Source: Brachypodius melanocephalos
Lineage: Eukaryota > Chordata > Aves > Passeriformes > Pycnonotidae
Assembly: GCA_013398615.1 (NCBI GenBank)
Contig: VZSR01000243.1
Span: 2,648,466-2,712,465, forward strand
DNA: 64,000 nucleotides
Reading direction: 5' to 3'
Position numbers and translations under genes: made by a program
The notes under the pieces: model-generated
Databases searched by the model: none
The model's input: only the letters and a program-made list of their open reading frames with translations
What the model was told of the DNA's origin: nothing
Shown here: piece after piece, positions 22,641 to 28,665 of the stretch
Numbering within the stretch: the first letter of the stretch is position 1
Layout: each line of letters begins with the position of its first letter

Positions 22641-24446
22641 AAAAGAAAAAGATATTTTGTGGAGGTTTTTTGTGCCTCACCCCTAGCCCTGCATTCTAAC
22701 CAGGACAACTGGATTAAAAATAATGAGGTTGTAAAATTAAATTCTTGAATTCCTTCTGAATTTCATTCCCAGTCAACCAGCCTGGGGGTTGTATAAATAC
22801 AGGAACATCCCCTTGCAAATATAGCAAAGAGTATAGCTTCACTCACTGCTAAAAAAAAAAAAAGAAAAAAAAATAAAGTGGTTTTGGTCACAGAACTATG
22901 GATTTAAACCCAAATATAAGGGTTTTCCTGCTCAGCTGATTATTCACATAAAAAAAATAAAATTGTGGGGTTTTTTGTTCCTCACCTCCAGCCCGGCATT
23001 CTAACCCTCAGAATATTCAGAATATCAGCTGCCCTGAGTGTTTTACTCTCTTTTTTCAGGGGACTTACTAGAAGCCTGCTGGGCACTCCAGGCAGTTGCC
23101 AGCTGTGTAATAATGCCCCTGCCTGCAGTCTACGAGGCAGTGGCTCTCACAGTCCAGGCTGCAGTCAGCTGAGAGGGAAGAGACCCCTGAAAGGAAAAAA
23201 AAAAATCAAATAAATTTAAGGTAAAATTAACAAAAATTCGAGGCTCCAAGCCAAACAGCCACTTATTATTACACCACGATGCAATATCACCGCCTGTTAT
23301 CACACTCAGCCTAAAGTGCTGACAGCTAAAATTAAGAAAAAAATCAAATCTGCTCCCTTAAGATATCTAAGTAAATTTTCTAAGCACAAAATCCTGGGGG
23401 AAACCCCAATTTCAGATGTTTTGTTGAGCTAAGCCGTTCACCTGTGGAAAAGGCAGCAGGGAGCCTTTTCCATGCCTTTCTCAGCTTTGGGAAATGTCTT
23501 GGGTTTTTTGCCAGGAAGTTGAAAAACTCAGTTTTCAGGAGAGTGCAAACAGCACAGATGGAAAGAGCCAAGGGATAAAGGCATGTAATTTCATAATTTC
23601 AACCAAATACTGCTTTTTCTTCTCTATTTCAATCCACATAGTAAAAGCAAATTTACCCATCTCTCTTCAAGAAACCTCCTGACATCACATTCTGTGAGAG
23701 AAAAGTGACAAATTCTTTACAAAGATGAAGACACCTGAAAGTTGAACTTAAAATTTTGAAAAAACACTTAATTATCTCCTTTTTTTGCATTTCTTACTAT
23801 AAGAGTTAGATTCTGTCATGCCTCCATCCCAGTGAATTACTTTGGCTTTTAAAAGTGAGTTTCACCATGAGGATTTCAGAGGAAATTCCTCACAAGGAGA
23901 CAAACCTGAGTGTGAAGGATGGGAAGGAAAGTTCCAGGAATTTTTCCTCTTTATTTCATTCTCACATAAGCACCTTGGGATTGGTTTTATCCCAGCACAC
24001 TGACATTTTTGTGGGGTTTTTTCTCTATTTAGAAAATTAAAGCTTCTTGGTGAATACATCTCCCACCTGCTCTGTCTTCTCTCCTGAACGAATTCCTAAA
24101 AAGATTGTGCAGCCACACTTTAGGAGAAAAATGAGCTAAAAACTGCCATCTTTAATGCTGCCTAGCTTTGAGAAGGAAACAGTATCAGCAAGAATTAAAA
24201 ACAAAAACAAAACAAAAACCCCAAACAAAAAACCTCAAAAACAAAAGAAAAACAACAACAAAACCAAACGACAAAAAAACCTCAAACAAACAAACAAGCA
24301 ATAAACAGGAATAAACTGAAAAACACAAGAAAAAACCATCAGAACAAATCAAAAATGATGTTTTCTTGTACAAAAGTCACCCACTCACCTCTGAGGAAGA
24401 TCCTCAGGCTCCAGAACAAAACCAGCCAACTCAAAGCCTGAGTCAT
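473..24446 (-). CDS. Large secreted or extracellular cysteine-rich GCC2/GCC3 (ephrin-receptor-like) repeat protein, 30 exons seen, 3' end outside window
   Basis: Seen: thirty minus-strand exons with GT/AG borders join without a frame break into about 1,448 residues. Translation starts at 24446 with a hydrophobic leader (MTQALSWLVLFWSLRIFL) typical of a signal peptide; the first Cys follows at about residue 27. The rest is a run of short modules with CPAGxFC, PCPxGTY and CxPCPAG motifs, rich in Cys, Gly and Pro, with many N-x-S/T sites (exons 3, 9, 11, 12, 14, 16, 20, 21, 24, 27, 29). Known: such motifs belong to the GCC2/GCC3 ephrin-receptor-like family, found in extracellular proteins such as SCUBE and SVEP1. 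Inference: a secreted or membrane-anchored glycoprotein with disulfide-bonded modules; no membrane segment lies in the visible part. Unlike SCUBE or SVEP1, no EGF, CUB, sushi or VWA domain is present here. Function and partners are unknown. The last exon seen does not stop, so the gene continues left of base 1. Exon entries below give the details. Confidence 0.88.
770..949 (-). CDS. Exon 29: cysteine module
   Basis: Acceptor TTGTTCCCAG, donor TCAG|GTTGGT (weak), phase 1 on both sides, residues 1350-1409: GWFCISAAWTSQPFDLDNYT, CLCPATATGGKCTAGFYCPQ, PCTPGLFCNAS. The segment FDLDNYTSANC departs from the usual module spacing. Confidence 0.83.
950..1828 (-). other. Intron 28
   Basis: AT-rich intron with no further cysteine module in any minus frame and no recognised repeat. 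Confidence 0.7.
1829..1978 (-). CDS. Exon 28: cysteine module
   Basis: Acceptor CTTATCCCACAG, donor CCAG|GTGAGT, phase 1 on both sides, residues 1300-1349: GTKFATEFPCPRGYYNPDPM, DSCLPCPPGHYCGKEGLTAA, GRCDPG. Confidence 0.88.
2188..2605. repeat. Intronic tandem array, units of about 80-110 bp
   Basis: Four to five diverged units begin with accaggctga at 2196, 2306, 2402, 2481 and 2581. Each is followed by a caaacatgt-like motif, an A-rich run and a tattttt run. Unit length varies through A/T run length. Located in intron 27. Confidence 0.9.
2687..2890 (-). CDS. Exon 27: cysteine modules
   Basis: Acceptor CTGTGCCCCAG, donor AGAG|GTGAGA, phase 1 on both sides, residues 1232-1299: GGPCPVSHFCLEGSSSPWPC, RAGTYNNLSRQAACSPCAAG, YFCPENTTSYSTNPCLAGFY. 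Two or three glycosylation sites. Confidence 0.88.
2891..3517 (-). other. Intron 26
   Basis: This 627-base intron between exons 26 and 27 is interrupted only by the acceptor side of exon 27. I see no exon or named repeat in it. Confidence 0.6.
3518..3562 (-). CDS. Exon 26: 45-nt exon
   Basis: Acceptor TTTTCTTGCAG, donor TGCA|GTGAGT, phase 1 on both sides, residues 1217-1231: GVCVTQASVTKGNVC. It is short and low in motif content, but both borders are strong and it supplies the Cys before the SVWENGGPCPVSHFC stretch of exon 27. Skipping it would keep the frame. Confidence 0.75.
3688..3827 (-). CDS. Exon 25: cysteine module
   Basis: Acceptor CTGTCCCTCTCAG, donor CTGG|GTGAGC. Phase 2 in, 1 out, residues 1170-1216: RLHNGQDSSCTPCPPGQFCA, GPCSPGYFCQPGASSPTPL. 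Confidence 0.86.
4056..4182 (-). CDS. Exon 24: cysteine module
   Basis: Acceptor CTTCCTCGTGCAG, donor ACAG|GTGAAG. Phase 1 in, 2 out, residues 1128-1169: GASVPNPSGATNTSSGGPCP, PGHFCPAGTSIPQPCPVGTY. Confidence 0.86.
4423..4494 (-). CDS. Exon 23: short cysteine exon
   Basis: Acceptor TGTTCTTCCAG, donor GCAG|GTACAG, phase 1 on both sides, 72 nt, residues 1104-1127: GMFCGEWGLSSPSGPCWPGF then FCTAG. Symmetrical phase means it could be skipped without a frameshift. Confidence 0.85.
4868..5050 (-). CDS. Exon 22: cysteine modules
   Basis: Acceptor TTTTCCCTCCCAG, donor GCAG|GTGAGG, phase 1 on both sides, residues 1043-1103: GQDKCLPCPAGFHCSKGLRR, RCPPGFYCPQKTGISFYPCP, PGTYNPSYGLSRAERCQQCP. Confidence 0.88.
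5560..5835. repeat. 25-bp minisatellite spanning the exon 21 splice donor
   Basis: Units related to gcagttcctgacctgtggca recur with 25-base spacing and two 20-base steps (cctga or cctgt at 5575, 5600, 5625, 5650, 5675, 5695, 5720, 5745, 5770, 5795, 5815). The last unit contains the exon 21 donor. Five units carry the same GTCAGG on the minus strand. Confidence 0.92.
5821..5961 (-). CDS. Exon 21: DGVTG-type module ending in a donor minisatellite
   Basis: Acceptor TTTGTTTTAAG, donor CACAG|GTCAGG, phase 1 on both sides, residues 996-1042: GYYCTGRTRTAKPEDGVTGD, LCPRGHFCPAGSAAPSPCPS, GEYSNATG. The donor lies in the first unit of a 25-bp tandem repeat that fills the start of the intron, and the exon frame stays open through that repeat. 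Confidence 0.85.
6044..6245 (-). CDS. Exon 20: cysteine modules
   Basis: Acceptor CTCCCTTCAG, donor CAGG|GTGAGA. Phase 0 in, 1 out, residues 929-995: LCPRGHYCPAGTGHPREKPC, PAGTWNGQRGAQDVTWCLPC, APGFFCNISG, GLCAQG. Confidence 0.88.
6337..6480 (-). CDS. Exon 19: cysteine module, two possible acceptors
   Basis: Donor CCC|GTGAGT, phase 0 on both sides, residues 881-928: GTYSGVQRAGSCQPCPAGMF, CSRAGLPEPEGHCQPGYYCS. I chose the acceptor CTCTGTGCAG at 6481-6482 because PCPV joined to GTYSG matches the other repeats. A second acceptor, CTTGGCAG, would start the exon at 6507 and add nine in-frame residues (VHAVGVSVQ). Confidence 0.78.
6572..6706 (-). CDS. Exon 18: cysteine module
   Basis: Acceptor TCTCTTTCAG, donor GTG|GTAAGA, phase 0 on both sides, 45 codons, residues 836-880: GRAQSACRDCPEGTFCSEPG, DCPKGHFCLAGSSLPLPCPV. 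Confidence 0.87.
7250..7418 (-). CDS. Exon 17: cysteine module
   Basis: Acceptor TTCCCAACTTAG, donor CCT|GTGAGT. Phase 2 in, 0 out, residues 779-835: LFCDGTNNQAPSGPCEPGYF, CTGGAKSALQHVVMEGHYSL, PCPQGTFQP. Confidence 0.87.
7568..7716 (-). CDS. Exon 16: DGVTG-type module
   Basis: Acceptor CCATTTTCAG, donor CTGG|GTGAGT. Phase 0 in, 2 out, residues 730-778: WPTDGVTGAVCPVGSYCPPG, PCPAGTFSNTSGLRNLQECL, DCPPG. The opening DGVTG recurs in exons 21 and 30, marking one end of the repeat unit. Confidence 0.88.
8145..8339 (-). CDS. Exon 15: cysteine modules (parent of a duplicated pseudo-exon)
   Basis: Acceptor TTTTGTAG, donor CCA|GTAAGT, phase 0 on both sides, 65 codons, residues 665-729: GFYCPEGSSKPEPCPEGTFG, GCSPCARGSYCAAPGQTGPS, CGAGFYCQGRALTP. 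A decayed copy of its 5' part lies at 8798-8920. Confidence 0.88.
8584..8797. repeat. 31-bp minisatellite, seven copies
   Basis: The unit ggaggtttccctgaggggtt plus taagggttcct recurs every 31 bases (starts of tttccctga at 8591, 8622, 8653, 8684, 8715, 8746; variant at 8777). It lies in intron 14 and truncates the pseudo-exon at 8798. Confidence 0.93.
8798..8980 (-). pseudogene. Duplicated, inactivated copy of exon 15 and its upstream intron
   Basis: Reading on the minus strand, 8920-8798 repeats the start of exon 15 (FYCPEGSFKPEPCPEGTFGD against FYCPEGSSKPEPCPEGTFGD) at roughly 90% identity by eye. The flanking intron up to about 8980 also matches intron right of exon 15 (8340-8430). The acceptor TTTTGTAG has become TTTTGTGG, so no AG remains. 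Codons after the conserved part decay, and the copy ends at a 31-bp minisatellite. It lies between exons 14 and 15, which join in phase without it. Confidence 0.85.
8992..9174 (-). CDS. Exon 14: cysteine modules
   Basis: Acceptor TTTGTTCCCAG, donor GCA|GTGAGT, phase 0 on both sides, 61 codons, residues 604-664: TGDCPAGYLCPPGTGFPFSF, PCLPGTFWDNSS, SPAGHFCDSPALTEPKPCPA. The copied pseudo-exon block in the next intron starts only a few bases beyond the donor. Confidence 0.87.
9774..9902 (-). CDS. Exon 13: cysteine module
   Basis: Acceptor TTTCACTTCCAG, donor CCT|GTAAGT, phase 0 on both sides, 43 codons, residues 561-603: AQPCPNGTYGEQRGLSSAAG, CSPCPAGKFCYTDGMDPPG. Confidence 0.88.
10220..10411 (-). 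CDS. Exon 12: cysteine modules
   Basis: Acceptor CCCGTTCCAG, donor GCT|GTGAGT, phase 0 on both sides, 64 codons, residues 497-560: SCWPCRVGHFCASESTSLEV, MVCPAGLLCPGGQADVPNAT, NACPQGHFCPQGDA. The stretch LEVMLLAM between modules is less cysteine-rich than its neighbours. Confidence 0.87.
10465..10652. repeat. 62-bp tandem repeat, three copies
   Basis: The unit containing ccaaaccaaggctgggagtg, then cagccctttntatcaaacat and tccctg, starts at about 10471, 10533 and 10595. The third copy is the most diverged. In intron 11. Confidence 0.93.
11589..11712 (-). CDS. Exon 11: cysteine module
   Basis: Acceptor TTTTCCCCCCAG, donor TCA|GTACGT. Phase 2 in, 0 out, residues 455-496: GSFRSAPGAEVAADCIPC, PGGHHCPELGTVTPRACGAG, NFS. 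A 190-base A-rich (T-rich on the coding strand) tract lies about 45 bp upstream of the acceptor. Confidence 0.85.
11757..11945. repeat. A-rich low-complexity tract (AAAAC)n-like
   Basis: About 190 bases of A with scattered C and almost no G or T on the plus strand, including a C8-9 run near 11917-11925. On the coding strand it is a T/G-rich tract upstream of exon 11, and its right edge meets an LTR fragment. Confidence 0.92.
11946..12260 (-). mobile_element. LTR fragment, family A (intron 10)
   Basis: On the minus strand it shares the order seen in the other family-A copies: TTCCAATTACAGCTTTAGCT-like segment, GGTCCATTTTGGGTG-like segment, AATAAATAGGGCTTTTTATT. It matches 58068-58320 and 51920-52253 and carries a polyadenylation signal. 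No coding part is present, so it is probably a decayed solo LTR. Confidence 0.65.
12607..12748 (-). CDS. Exon 10: cysteine module
   Basis: Acceptor TCTTGGCCAG, donor CACT|GTAAGT. Phase 1 in, 2 out, residues 408-454: FPCPAGTYSTRLGRGRLEDC, SACPAGAFCPPGTSKPELCP. Confidence 0.87.
12749..13450 (-). other. Intron 9
   Basis: 702 bases, AT-rich, no exon or recognised repeat. The family-A LTR lies in the next intron to the left. Confidence 0.65.
13451..13675 (-). CDS. Exon 9: longest exon, two modules
   Basis: Acceptor TTTCCACAG, donor CAAG|GTAGGC, phase 1 on both sides, residues 333-407. Contains PCPVGHYCPAGTRYP, CAPGTWSNRSS (glycosylation site), CSPCPAGWFCVAGARVPTG and CSSGHYCPQG. It is a nearly complete copy of the gene's repeat unit. 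Confidence 0.88.
14235..14371 (-). CDS. Exon 8: cysteine module
   Basis: Acceptor TGTTCTCAG, donor AGAG|GTACGT. Phase 2 in, 1 out, residues 287-332: YVCPAGSASPR, NACPPGTVGNHQDLFDKSQC, EPCPAGFVCARG. Confidence 0.86.
14820..14919. other. Assembly gap (100 N), intron 7
   Basis: Run of 100 N. The flanking exons 7 and 8 join in phase, so no exon need be missing. The adjoining sequence 14920-15180 shows no recognised feature. Confidence 0.99.
15185..15377 (-). CDS. Exon 7: cysteine modules
   Basis: Acceptor CTCTCTTTAG, donor AGG|GTAAGC. Phase 1 in, 2 out, residues 223-286. Contains CFKCPAGYFCPAGASFPMPC, a GTHNPLPGQ linker, CRACPAGRAC and ends ECSAG. Confidence 0.85.
15378..18561 (-). other. Intron 6, 3.2 kb
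   Basis: Longest intron. Holds one CR1 fragment (16780-16975); otherwise ordinary sequence with no exon-like module. Confidence 0.7.
16780..16975 (-). mobile_element. CR1 fragment
   Basis: gagaatcccagcatggtttg, ggactgggaaggaccccaaa and gggcagggacatttccacca are the reverse-complement CR1 3' region. Intron 6. Confidence 0.8.
18562..18666 (-). CDS. Exon 6: cysteine module, weak donor
   Basis: Acceptor ATTCTCTCCAG is good. The donor CCAG|GTCTGT is weak (T at +3), but it is the only nearby choice that keeps phase 1 and joins correctly to exon 7. Encodes residues 188-222: GHFCPDGLEVPPCPAGSF, then SISLCLPG. Confidence 0.65.
18667..20683 (-). other. Intron 5, 2.0 kb
   Basis: No cysteine module, no recognised mobile element, no RNA gene seen. 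Confidence 0.65.
20684..20792 (-). CDS. Exon 5: cysteine module
   Basis: Acceptor TTTCTCCCCAG, donor GCAG|GTAAAT. Phase 0 in, 1 out. Encodes residues 152-187 with PCSAGQQPD, CVSCTPASLP and CQPCPAG, the glycine being split with exon 6. Confidence 0.85.
21173..21235 (+). mobile_element. CR1 3' end remnant
   Basis: gatccttgtggatctattcc followed by agctcaaggtattctgtaac resembles the CR1 3' terminus. A similar piece (gatccctgtgggtcccaaag) lies at about 21080. Confidence 0.5.
21320..21774 (+). mobile_element. CR1 retroposon, 3' part
   Basis: Contains CR1 3' landmarks: gctgttcagcctggggaaaa, ggatatgaggaaaaagtttt, a ggtggtggagtcaccatccc segment, gggttggactcgatgatctt and the end ccaacctgtgaattctgtga. 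5'-truncated, as usual for CR1. Lies in intron 4 on the strand opposite to the gene. Confidence 0.9.
21782..21970 (-). CDS. Exon 4: two cysteine modules
   Basis: Acceptor CCTGCAG, donor CAG|GTACAG, phase 0 on both sides, 63 codons (residues 89-151). Contains VCPHGYLSLES, CRPCPQGYSCDPG, CGPGQHSPEG and CRECPEGQACPDG. The donor is only a few bases from the 3' end of a CR1 element on the other strand. Confidence 0.88.
22304..22391 (-). CDS. Exon 3: cysteine module
   Basis: Acceptor ATCCAG, donor CAG|GTGAGC. Phase 2 in, 0 out. Encodes residues about 59-88 (CPGGQAAPRKCPLGT, then an NLS glycosylation site and C). Its acceptor and first bases are copied about 310 bp upstream in a tandem intron duplication. 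Confidence 0.85.
22390..23003. repeat. Tandem duplication of about 310 bp in intron 2
   Basis: Copy A (about 22390-22701) and copy B (about 22702-23003) share in order: ggat(c/t)aaaaa(c/t)aatgag, ccagtc...gggggttgt, an A run, tggttttgg...cagagaac, cctgctcagctgattattca and a gcattctaac end. Copy A holds a run of more than 40 A (about 22594-22638). Copy B contains a copy of the exon 3 acceptor. Confidence 0.88.
23069..23186 (-). CDS. Exon 2: mature N-terminus, first cysteine modules
   Basis: Acceptor is a long T tract then TTTCAG (CT at 23187-23188); donor is TA|GTAAGT. Phase 1 in, 2 out. Encodes residues about 20-58, with eight closely spaced cysteines and the end of a module reading CLECPAGFY, completed by exon 3 (YCPGGQAAP). 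Confidence 0.88.
23187..24388 (-). other. Intron 1, 1.2 kb
   Basis: Between the signal-peptide exon and the first cysteine exon. Includes an A/C-rich stretch (about 24195-24300) like the one upstream of exon 11. No exon seen. Confidence 0.7.
24389..24446 (-). CDS. Exon 1 (coding): start codon and signal peptide
   Basis: ATG at 24446-24444 opens 19 codons plus one base, ending at an AG|GTGAGT donor (24388-24383). The peptide begins MTQALSWLVLFWSL, a hydrophobic leader. It joins in phase 1 to exon 2, which continues the leader to VSSLSADC; cleavage is plausible around the SSLSA stretch. I chose this ATG because it is the only one that puts a leader in frame with the cysteine-rich exon. Confidence 0.85.
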
Positions 24447-24467
24447 GGGAGCTTGTGAGCAGTTCCT

Positions 24468-24533
24468 AAAAGGAAGAAGAGCTCAGAGCTTCTGATCCAA
24501 ATGTTTCTTGAGCACCTGGTGCTGCCTTTATGG
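24468..24533 (-). promoter_or_regulatory. Possible start region: TATA-like box or acceptor of an upstream non-coding exon
   Basis: On the minus strand CCATAAAGG (24533-24525) lies about 80 bases upstream of the ATG and could act as a TATA-like box. A pyrimidine-rich tract ending in TTTTAG (24483-24466) about 20 bases upstream of the ATG would be a good splice acceptor, implying an untranslated exon further right. The sequence alone does not decide between the two. Confidence 0.4.
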
Positions 24534-25794
24534 AGGCTCAGGGTAACCCAAGCCCTCACAGGTAATCACTTTCCATCCCAGCCCAAACGAAATGGAAACC
24601 GAGCTGCAGAAAGAGGAGATGGACACAGAGCTCATCCCAGGGGAGCTCCCTGCAGCCCTGCTGAGGCTAAAATGTGAGAAAAATCCTTTAAAAGGGAGAT
24701 AATGAAGACCCTTGGAGCATCCACAGGGAAAATTGAAGTACATTTGTGTAGTGGTTTTACGTTTGCCAAATTCTGCTTGCCAAATTTAGTGTAGTGGTCT
24801 GAGTGTTCGCTCTCTTTCCATCTCTGAGATAGGATCAGGAAAAGCAAAGCAAGCTCAAACTTAAAGATATAAAGGTAGATTTATTAACACACACACTAAA
24901 AGAAGAAAAAAAAATCAAAATTAAACTTTCAAAACAGTCTTCCTCCTCCCCCCCTACAAGCTGTTCACTTCCTCACAAACAACATAAAGAAACAAAACCT
25001 GTGGCTTTCAGTTTCACCATTTAAAAATAATCTTTTGTAAGTTTTTCAGGTGAGGAGTTCTCTGTTGGCTCACCATGGCATTTTCTCCCTCTGACAATCC
25101 AGAACAGTTCTCTTGTGGGTCTCAGCTCTCACAAAAGCCCAGTTATGAACTTAAAACTAGAACAACTTCTCACCGTTTAACAAATCTGTCTGGCTGCCCA
25201 AGGAAAAGGCCCTGCAGGGTCACAAATGTCTTCTTTTCCCCCAACACCCCAGTGAAATATTCCAGGTGAAGCATTCCCTGTTTGCCAGCAGTTCGTTCTG
25301 CAGTTTGGAGATTTTTTGCTGGAAGCTGAAGGCCTGGATGAACTCTTATTAGAGCAGGATTCTCCCTTGGAATGTTCACTGTGCACTCATTTTTCCTTTT
25401 CCAGGGTAACCCTTTGATGATGATGTGTCACCCTGCTTTTGCATGTTAAGCTTGCATTCTGATATTTCAGACTAGCCTTCTGATGTTTTGTAGAACTCAG
25501 AGAGAGTTCTCACACTTTTCATGTAAATGAGAAAATGTTTGCATTCTTTTGCTCTGAGAGGAGCATTTGAGTGATTGAGATATTCACCAACCAAAATGAT
25601 GAGGTGACATGCCTTTGGCCAATACTTGGCCATCTATGTACAGTGTATATAAATGGAGTCAGAAATTGGAATAAAGAGAATTCTTGCACGCTGACCCCGG
25701 ACCTGTTCTGCCTCGTCCTTTCCAAACTCCACAAATGCTGCACCAATAGTACAACAATGTGGGCACTGGAGAGGAAGGAGCTCTCCCAAGTTTT

Positions 25795-26060
25795 GTAGAA
25801 TCCTAGAATAGTTTGGGTTGGAAGGGGAATTAAAGACCAGTCCCACCTCTGGCATGGGCAGGGGCACCTCCTGGAGCACCCCAGGGTGTTCTAACCTGGC
25901 CCTGGGCACTTCCAGGGATTCAGGAGCAGCCACAGCTTCTCTGGGAATTCCAGCCCCTGCCTACACTCACAGGGAGGAATTTCTTCCCAAAACCCCATCT
26001 AAACCCTCTCCCTTCCAGTCTGAAGCCATTCTCCCTTGTTTGGTGACTCCTGGAAGAGAG
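25795..26060 (-). mobile_element. CR1 fragment
   Basis: tagaatcctagaatagtttg, ggttggaaggggaattaaag, gcagccacagcttctctggg and gaatttcttcccaaaacccc follow the reverse-complement CR1 3' end in order. Confidence 0.85.
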
Positions 26061-26661
26061 CTGAGGACAACTTCAGTGACAGCAAACAGCTGGGAAGGGC
26101 AGCCCTGACACACACACAGAAGGAATTTCATTCCAGGGCTGCCCGACTCCACTTCCTGAACAATCACCTTTAGAATTTGGACCAAAACGTAAATTGTGCA
26201 TTGTCCTTGAATTGTGCGAGTCCCTTGATGCAGGTGAGGGAGAACATTTCCAGGCAGGAGGCAGGAGAAGCTCTGACCATCACATCATGTCCACAGAGAG
26301 CCCTCGCACCTCTCTTCCCACCCAGCAAAGCACCATCTGTCCCGCTTTTAAAAACTCTTCAATTAAACTCCTCCAGCAGAACTCAGATGAGTCTTTTCTT
26401 CCCATTGTACAACCATTCCTGAAAATCTCTGCAATTATCTTACATTACAGGCAAGAATTGCCAATTAAAACCTAATCAACACAGTGTAAAGGCAGGCACC
26501 AGGCCAAGTGCTTCTCATTTTCTTCTCATTTTCAACCTGCTTGTCCCCTGTACTTCGGAAAGTTCAGAAAAGGTGGAAGATGCAATAGGAGGTGGAAGAG
26601 ATAAGAGGAAGGGTTTGATTCACTTGGTTTGGTTTCCAGTTCCCCAGTTAACTATGGAATA

Positions 26662-26770
26662 CTCAGATTTATACAGAGATAGTTCGGGGGTCAAATTCCC
26701 TCCTGTTGCACTGCAGAACTCTCAGATTTATGCAGAGACAATTCACAGGTCAAATTCCCTCCTGTGGCAC
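26662..26770. repeat. Tandem duplication, 59 bp, two copies
   Basis: ctcagatttatacagagata at 26662 and ctcagatttatgcagagaca at 26721, each followed by ggtcaaattccctcctgt(t/g) and a gcac end. Confidence 0.85.
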
Positions 26771-28571
26771 ATACTGGAGCATGGGGAAGGGTCAGCTGTT
26801 TAATTATGGTCTCATTTGAGGGATGAAATGCTGCCTTGTCCTTTTCTCTGATCAGCCACTGGAGCTCTCAGGGGCCCTGGCTCACTGAATGTCACAGCCT
26901 CACCTGGGATAGCACCCCTGAGAATTCCCAATTCCCAGCACAAATCCTCTCAAATCAGGTCCTGATCCGCTTCATCCACACCCATTTTGAACCATCCCCT
27001 TCCACTGCAGTCAGCAACAAGGAAAATCTACCCTGATTGCTTGTCCTCAAGCCCAGAATCCAAAGCCCTGTGAGGCAGCAGTGACCTGGGACTCACTCTG
27101 GGATTTTGGGATTTGCTTCCACACAGCAGCAGCAGCATCACTCATCCCAAACATCCCCAAACCCCTGCACTTCACCCTGAGCTCTCTCTTCCTGGCTCTA
27201 AAGAAAAGCTGCTCGGATTCCATCCTCTTCTGTCAGCAAACAAATGGACACGGGTTGAATTATAAATCAACCCACAGGGATGGGAGCGTGGCTCCAGCAA
27301 GGAAAATAAATAGGAATGTCTTCTTCTCCATGCAGGTGTTGGAGGATGACCAAGAATCAGCATATTCATCCCTCTGGGGTACAAATAGCTCAGCTTCCAG
27401 CACTGACACACTCATCTCTCTTCCTGGTACTGCTCCTGCTGCCCTGACTGTGTCTGGAAAGCTCTGCCTTTCCCTGAGCTCTTTGATCAATCCTAAAGAA
27501 AACTGTCAGCCCTGAAATATTTGGAGCCCTTCAGGATTTTTCTTGATTTGACACCTAAAAACTCATTCTGTTCATCTCAGTGGCACCTCCCAGGTGTGGG
27601 ATCAGCAGCACTGCAAGGGCAGGAATTCCTCAGAGCAAGAATTTTGGGTGTGAACACCCTGGGAGGGACAGGAATGACCTGGAACCTGACAGGGAGCTCC
27701 AATCACTCATCCTGAAATCGGTTTCCATTTCCACGCAGGCAATTTTCCTCAGCCATCAAACCTGATAAAATATCCCTTTCCTAAATGAAAAATATGCAAA
27801 TGCCCCAAATTGCACAGCTCATCTCACCCACAGCGAGTGTGGAGGTGAAAAGGGGAAGTGGGGAAAGGACGGAGACAGCTCAAAGCTGGAAAGGGGAAAA
27901 GCAGGATCTGGAAATCACATTGGGAATTATTTCATTACTTATTTGTATAGATAAGAGATTTCAGTAGCACCAACAGCTCACAGAGGTTTCAAAACAAATG
28001 GAAAAATCTGTGATTTTGAATCCAAATTTCTTGTGCAGCAGCAGGAAGGACATTTCAACTTCAAGCCACCCCCTTGACGAAATGTCAGGAATGGCAATGA
28101 TGGGTGGGGGTGGAGCCTCCTCTCCTGTCCTTCCCTCTCCCTTTTCCTCTTTTTTTTTAAATTTTTTTTTTTTAACAGAGTGAATTCTCTGGATTAATAC
28201 ATTAAAATTCCCCTTTTAAGGCTGCAAAGTCAGGGCTGCATCTTTCCTGCAGACATTTGTATAAATACACACCCCCCCCATAAAAATAAACTCTGCAAGT
28301 TAATGATACCTGTAAAACACATTGATAATTCATTATGGGATTTTGGGCAGCTCCAGTGCTTCTCATATATTCATCCGAATGACCTGGAGAGAGAAAATAA
28401 AAGAGAAAATATCACAAACTAACATCACTTACCAATGCAAACCCCTCCAGATTTACTGAGAGGTGCTGCAGTGGTACAGAGGCTACTTTCCTGTTGGGCA
28501 GTCCCAGAGCAAATTGGGAAGAGGACAAAAAAAAGCAGATTTTACATGAAAAAAAAATTAAAAAAATAAAA

Positions 28572-28665
28572 TCAGGAATGTTTTGCGTTGGAAAAGACCT
28601 CAGAAATCATTTGGTTCCAAACCCTTGGCCTGAGGATGGCACAAGCAGGATGCCAACACACACCC
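28572..28665 (-). mobile_element. CR1 fragment
   Basis: Short remnant (gttggaaaagacctcagaaa then tcatttggttccaaaccctt) of a CR1 3' end, diverged. Confidence 0.6.

Noticed and set aside
1..24446. Bacterial system, CRISPR array or phage region
   Set aside because: The tandem arrays have no spacer structure; introns, CR1 elements and LTRs show a vertebrate chromosome.
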